Shown piece by piece: positions 6,928 through 8,455 of a stretch of 8,455 nt of DNA (positions within the stretch are counted from its first letter, which is position 1; each line of letters starts with the position of its first letter). Source of the stretch: an uncultured Lachnospiraceae bacterium (lineage in GTDB: Bacteria > Bacillota > Clostridia > Lachnospirales > Lachnospiraceae); NCBI GenBank assembly GCA_934351705.1, contig CAKRJK010000051.1, positions 1 to 8,455 on the forward strand, read 5' to 3'. The translations under genes and the position numbers were made by a program. The notes beneath the pieces were generated by a model. That model saw only the letters and a list, made by a program, of their open reading frames with translations. It made no database searches and was not told the origin of the DNA.

Positions 6928-7374
6928 TTAACATCCTTTTTCAATCACCATCGACTCATAGCCCAGACTTTCAAATCCGAGGCTCTCATATAATCTTCTT
7001 GCCCCTTCGTTATCCGGATTAATCTCCAGCCGGAATCTTGCAGCCTTGTTTTGATACATTGTGAATATTTTGTCAAAAAACGCTGTTCCAAGTCCCCTTC
7101 CCCGGAACTCTGGTCGGATGTACAATTCTTCAATCCATACAACCATACCGCTCGCCTCCGTAGAATAGGTAAAGGACAACTGTCCGTATCCTGCGACGCC
7201 GCCTTCACTCTCAATCAGATATGCGGTCATATAAGGAGAATCTTTGATTGCCTCCTCTGCCGCCTTTTCATAATAGTGCTTCGGAAGTGTGTGATGAACT
7301 CCGTCTGAATGATAAAACTCATCCATCAACTCAATAAAAATGTCCCTGTCTTTTTCTGTTACTTTGCGAATCAT
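6928..7374 (-). CDS. GNAT-family N-acetyltransferase
   Basis: This is a 148-residue single-domain acetyltransferase of the GNAT fold, transferring acetyl from acetyl-CoA to an amine or N-terminus. Motif A is clear: IEELYIRPEFRGRGLGTAFF (81-100), with the CoA-pyrophosphate loop R/Q-x-x-G-x-G/A as RGRGLG (91-96). Motif B is LEINPDNEGARRLYESLGF (116-134), with the usual Asn and Tyr positions. The substrate cannot be deduced. ATG at 7374 follows AAGGAG with a 6-base spacing. It is the first gene of a cluster with the response regulator and kinase: its stop is 4 bases from the regulator start, and its last codons contain the regulator's ribosome binding site. Antibiotic, polyamine or protein acetylation are all possible. 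Confidence 0.92.
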   Translation of the reverse strand: MIRKVTEKDRDIFIELMDEFYHSDGVHHTLPKHYYEKAAEEAIKDSPYMTAYLIESEGGVAGYGQLSFTYSTEASGMVVWIEELYIRPEFRGRGLGTAFFDKIFTMYQNKAARFRLEINPDNEGARRLYESLGFESLGYESMVIEKGC

Positions 7375-7474
7375 GACGCTCTCCTTTTCTATCCGAATTC
7401 TGCCCTACTTACAATCATTTCAAATATCACAAAAGCAAAACAGACCGATGTTATAATCTCTTTACATACCTACG

Positions 7475-7503
7475 ATGATAACACCAGCCCGTTTTATGTT
7501 CAA
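7475..7503 (-). promoter_or_regulatory. Candidate promoter of the acetyltransferase/two-component cluster
   Basis: Minus-strand TTGAAC (7498-7503, 4/6 to TTGACA), a 17-base spacer and TATCAT (7475-7480, 5/6) are strengthened by an extended -10 TG (7481-7483 reads TGT on the minus strand). The predicted start is near 7468, leaving a leader of about 95 bases before the acetyltransferase ATG. No better promoter is visible in the 165 bases between merR and this gene. Confidence 0.55.
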
Positions 7504-7507
7504 ACGG
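7489..7507. promoter_or_regulatory. Dyad overlapping the -35 box (possible operator)
   Basis: CCGTTT (7489-7494) and AAACGG (7502-7507) form a perfect 6-base inverted repeat with a 7-base centre, and the right arm covers part of the -35 hexamer at 7498-7503. A protein bound here would compete with or contact RNA polymerase. Candidates are the VanR-like regulator or the MerR-family regulator, but nothing in the sequence decides. On the plus strand the hairpin is followed by a T-rich stretch (ATTCTTCTATTTTT), so a weak plus-strand terminator is an alternative. Confidence 0.4.
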
Positions 7508-7527
7508 ATTCTTCTATTTTTAAGAAT
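7508..7527. repeat. A/T-rich inverted repeat next to the -35 dyad
   Basis: ATTCTT (7508-7513) and AAGAAT (7522-7527) with an 8-base centre abut the CCGTTT dyad directly. It lies just upstream of the predicted -35 box and 13 bases past the merR stop. It could be an UP-type element, a second protein-binding site, or chance in AT-rich DNA. Confidence 0.3.
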
Positions 7528-7539
7528 TTCTTCATTATT

Positions 7540-8391
7540 TTATTTGCACTTCTGTACCGGAATCTGAATCTCGGTCAGCCACTTTTCCTCCGAATCCTGA
7601 TTCCATGCTCCGTCAATGTAGGATTCCCGTATACTTCCGATAATTTCATATCCGTTTTCCTCTATATAATTGATAATCTTTGAAAAAGAGTACGGTAAAT
7701 TCTCGTAACTTCCCCGATGGAAAAGGCAAGCGGCTTCTTTCACTTCGGGATAAACTTTAAATTGAAGCAATTCCGAATCCTCTTTTTTCTCTGTGACCGC
7801 CTCGCATGCCTCCACCAGAATCTGCTCCTCCTTATATCCCGCTTCGGGGTAGAGTGTAAAACAGTATTCCGGTACGGCACATTCACAGCCCAGACGCTCC
7901 ATCTCCGCTCCCATTTCCGGCATTAAATAAAACAGATCATCATAGGTGTCAATCCGCCTTCGCATGGATGCCACTATAACCTCCGGGATACTCTTGATCA
8001 ATACATGTTCGGGATTCTCAGTGATTTCCTCTGAGAGTGCCTGCTCCACCTGTGCAAGTTTTCCTGTCAGACTTGCGATCTCTTTTAGAATGGATTGTTT
8101 CTTTGCCTGTAACAGACTTTTTTCGGATTTTCCGTTTTGGATTTCTTTGATTTCCTCCAGCAAAAACCCCATGTTTTTCAACGCCTGTATCCGGTGTAAA
8201 TCTGCAATCTGGCTTGAGTAATAATACCGATAGCCGTTTTCCTCATCGATATAAGCAGGCTTTAACAGATCCTGTTCGTCATAATAACGCAGGGTTTTGA
8301 TCGAGATGTGGTTCATCTTTGCAAACATTCCTATTTTATATAATCTTTTTCTTTTTTTCTCCTCACACTGATGTTTCTGATTCATTTCCAT
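7540..8391 (-). CDS. MerR-family transcriptional regulator with GyrI-like ligand-binding domain
   Basis: This 283-residue regulator is built like BmrR. The N-terminal winged helix-turn-helix (about 17-85) reads LYKIGMFAKMNHISIKTLRYYDEQDLL and then ENGYRYYYSSQIADLHRIQALKNMGF. A coiled coil (about 88-122) for dimerisation follows. The C-terminal GyrI-like domain (about 128-280) contains the RRRIDTYDDLF and RESYIDGAWNQDSEEKWLTEIQIPV segments; Glu256 is a candidate ligand-binding acidic residue. Such proteins bind cationic or hydrophobic drugs and twist promoter DNA to activate efflux genes. I chose the ATG at 8391, 8 bases after AGGAGG; the GTG at 8400 overlaps that site. The gene begins 12 bases after a probable upstream stop codon, so it may be co-transcribed with, and control, the upstream gene. 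The ligand is unknown. Confidence 0.92.
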   Translation of the reverse strand: MEMNQKHQCEEKKRKRLYKIGMFAKMNHISIKTLRYYDEQDLLKPAYIDEENGYRYYYSSQIADLHRIQALKNMGFLLEEIKEIQNGKSEKSLLQAKKQSILKEIASLTGKLAQVEQALSEEITENPEHVLIKSIPEVIVASMRRRIDTYDDLFYLMPEMGAEMERLGCECAVPEYCFTLYPEAGYKEEQILVEACEAVTEKKEDSELLQFKVYPEVKEAACLFHRGSYENLPYSFSKIINYIEENGYEIIGSIRESYIDGAWNQDSEEKWLTEIQIPVQKCK

Positions 8392-8403
8392 ATGACGCAC
8401 CTC

Positions 8404-8455
8404 CTATTCCCAACGAAATGTCTTGACCGATACCGCAGTGCAAACGACTGTGATG
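8404..8455 (-). CDS. Probable 3' end of an unidentified gene, 5' part outside the window
   Basis: The minus-strand frame ending at TAG (8404-8406) reads ITVVCTAVSVKTFRWE and then stops, 12 bases before the merR ATG and immediately before its ribosome binding site. The hydrophobic run followed by a basic/aromatic end resembles the tail of a membrane protein, such as an ABC-2 type permease, which would fit a MerR regulator of efflux. Sixteen residues are too few to name it. The other two frames are also open here, so this is a positional inference. Confidence 0.35.
   Translation of the reverse strand, partial: ITVVCTAVSVKTFRWE

Noticed and set aside
7464..7475. Minus-strand TCGTAGGTATGT partly matches the VanR-box consensus as I remember it (TCGTANGAAANT).
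   Set aside because: Two of ten informative positions differ, only one copy is present, and it lies at the predicted start site rather than upstream of the -35 box.
7489..7527. Intrinsic terminator for merR.
   Set aside because: Neither hairpin is followed by a T-run on the minus strand; the sequence after the CCGTTT hairpin is GCTGG.
7309..7683. Plus-strand open frame of 124 codons across the merR/acetyltransferase intergenic region.
   Set aside because: It overlaps the coding ends of both minus-strand genes, has no convincing ribosome binding site and no recognisable domain.

Overview
The window most likely comes from a low-to-moderate GC Firmicute of the class Clostridia, probably a gut Lachnospiraceae-type bacterium. 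Grounds: purine-rich AGGAGG-type ribosome binding sites, TTGACA/TATAAT-type promoters, AT-rich intergenic DNA, a VanR/VanS-like two-component pair, and a small protein of a type I associate with Lachnospiraceae (DUF6483-like). Every supported gene lies on the minus strand, so the genes run from high to low coordinates. I see no insertion sequence, phage gene or CRISPR array.

Reading in the direction of transcription: (1) At the right edge are the probable last 16 codons of an unidentified gene. Twelve bases later comes a MerR-family regulator with a GyrI-like ligand-binding domain (7540-8391). (2) A tight cluster follows: a GNAT acetyltransferase (6928-7374), a VanR-like response regulator (6225-6923) and a VanS-like histidine kinase (5103-6212), with 4- and 12-base gaps. 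A candidate extended -10 promoter lies in front of it, overlapped by two adjacent dyads. (3) A membrane-anchored C39-like cysteine peptidase (4058-4981) follows 121 bases later with its own candidate promoter. (4) A YbaK-type Cys-tRNA(Pro) deacylase (3485-3964) has a strong promoter and is followed by a 128-residue DUF6483-like protein (3011-3397). (5) A solitary tRNA-Leu(UAG) (2850-2929) has a near-consensus promoter and a hairpin terminator. (6) A peptide ABC transporter operon starts at 2571 (oppB, oppC, oppD) and leaves the window inside oppD. It has a strong promoter and a roughly 130-base leader that contains what looks like an intrinsic terminator, so attenuation is possible.

Functionally, opp would import oligopeptides, with the binding protein and second ATPase outside the window. 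The VanRS-like pair would sense an envelope signal, but no van resistance gene is present; the nearest envelope candidate is the C39-like peptidase. YbaK and the tRNA are translation housekeeping functions. The window is mostly ordinary accessory and housekeeping content. The least explained parts are the opp leader, the control region at 7449-7527 and the two-component/peptidase neighbourhood.
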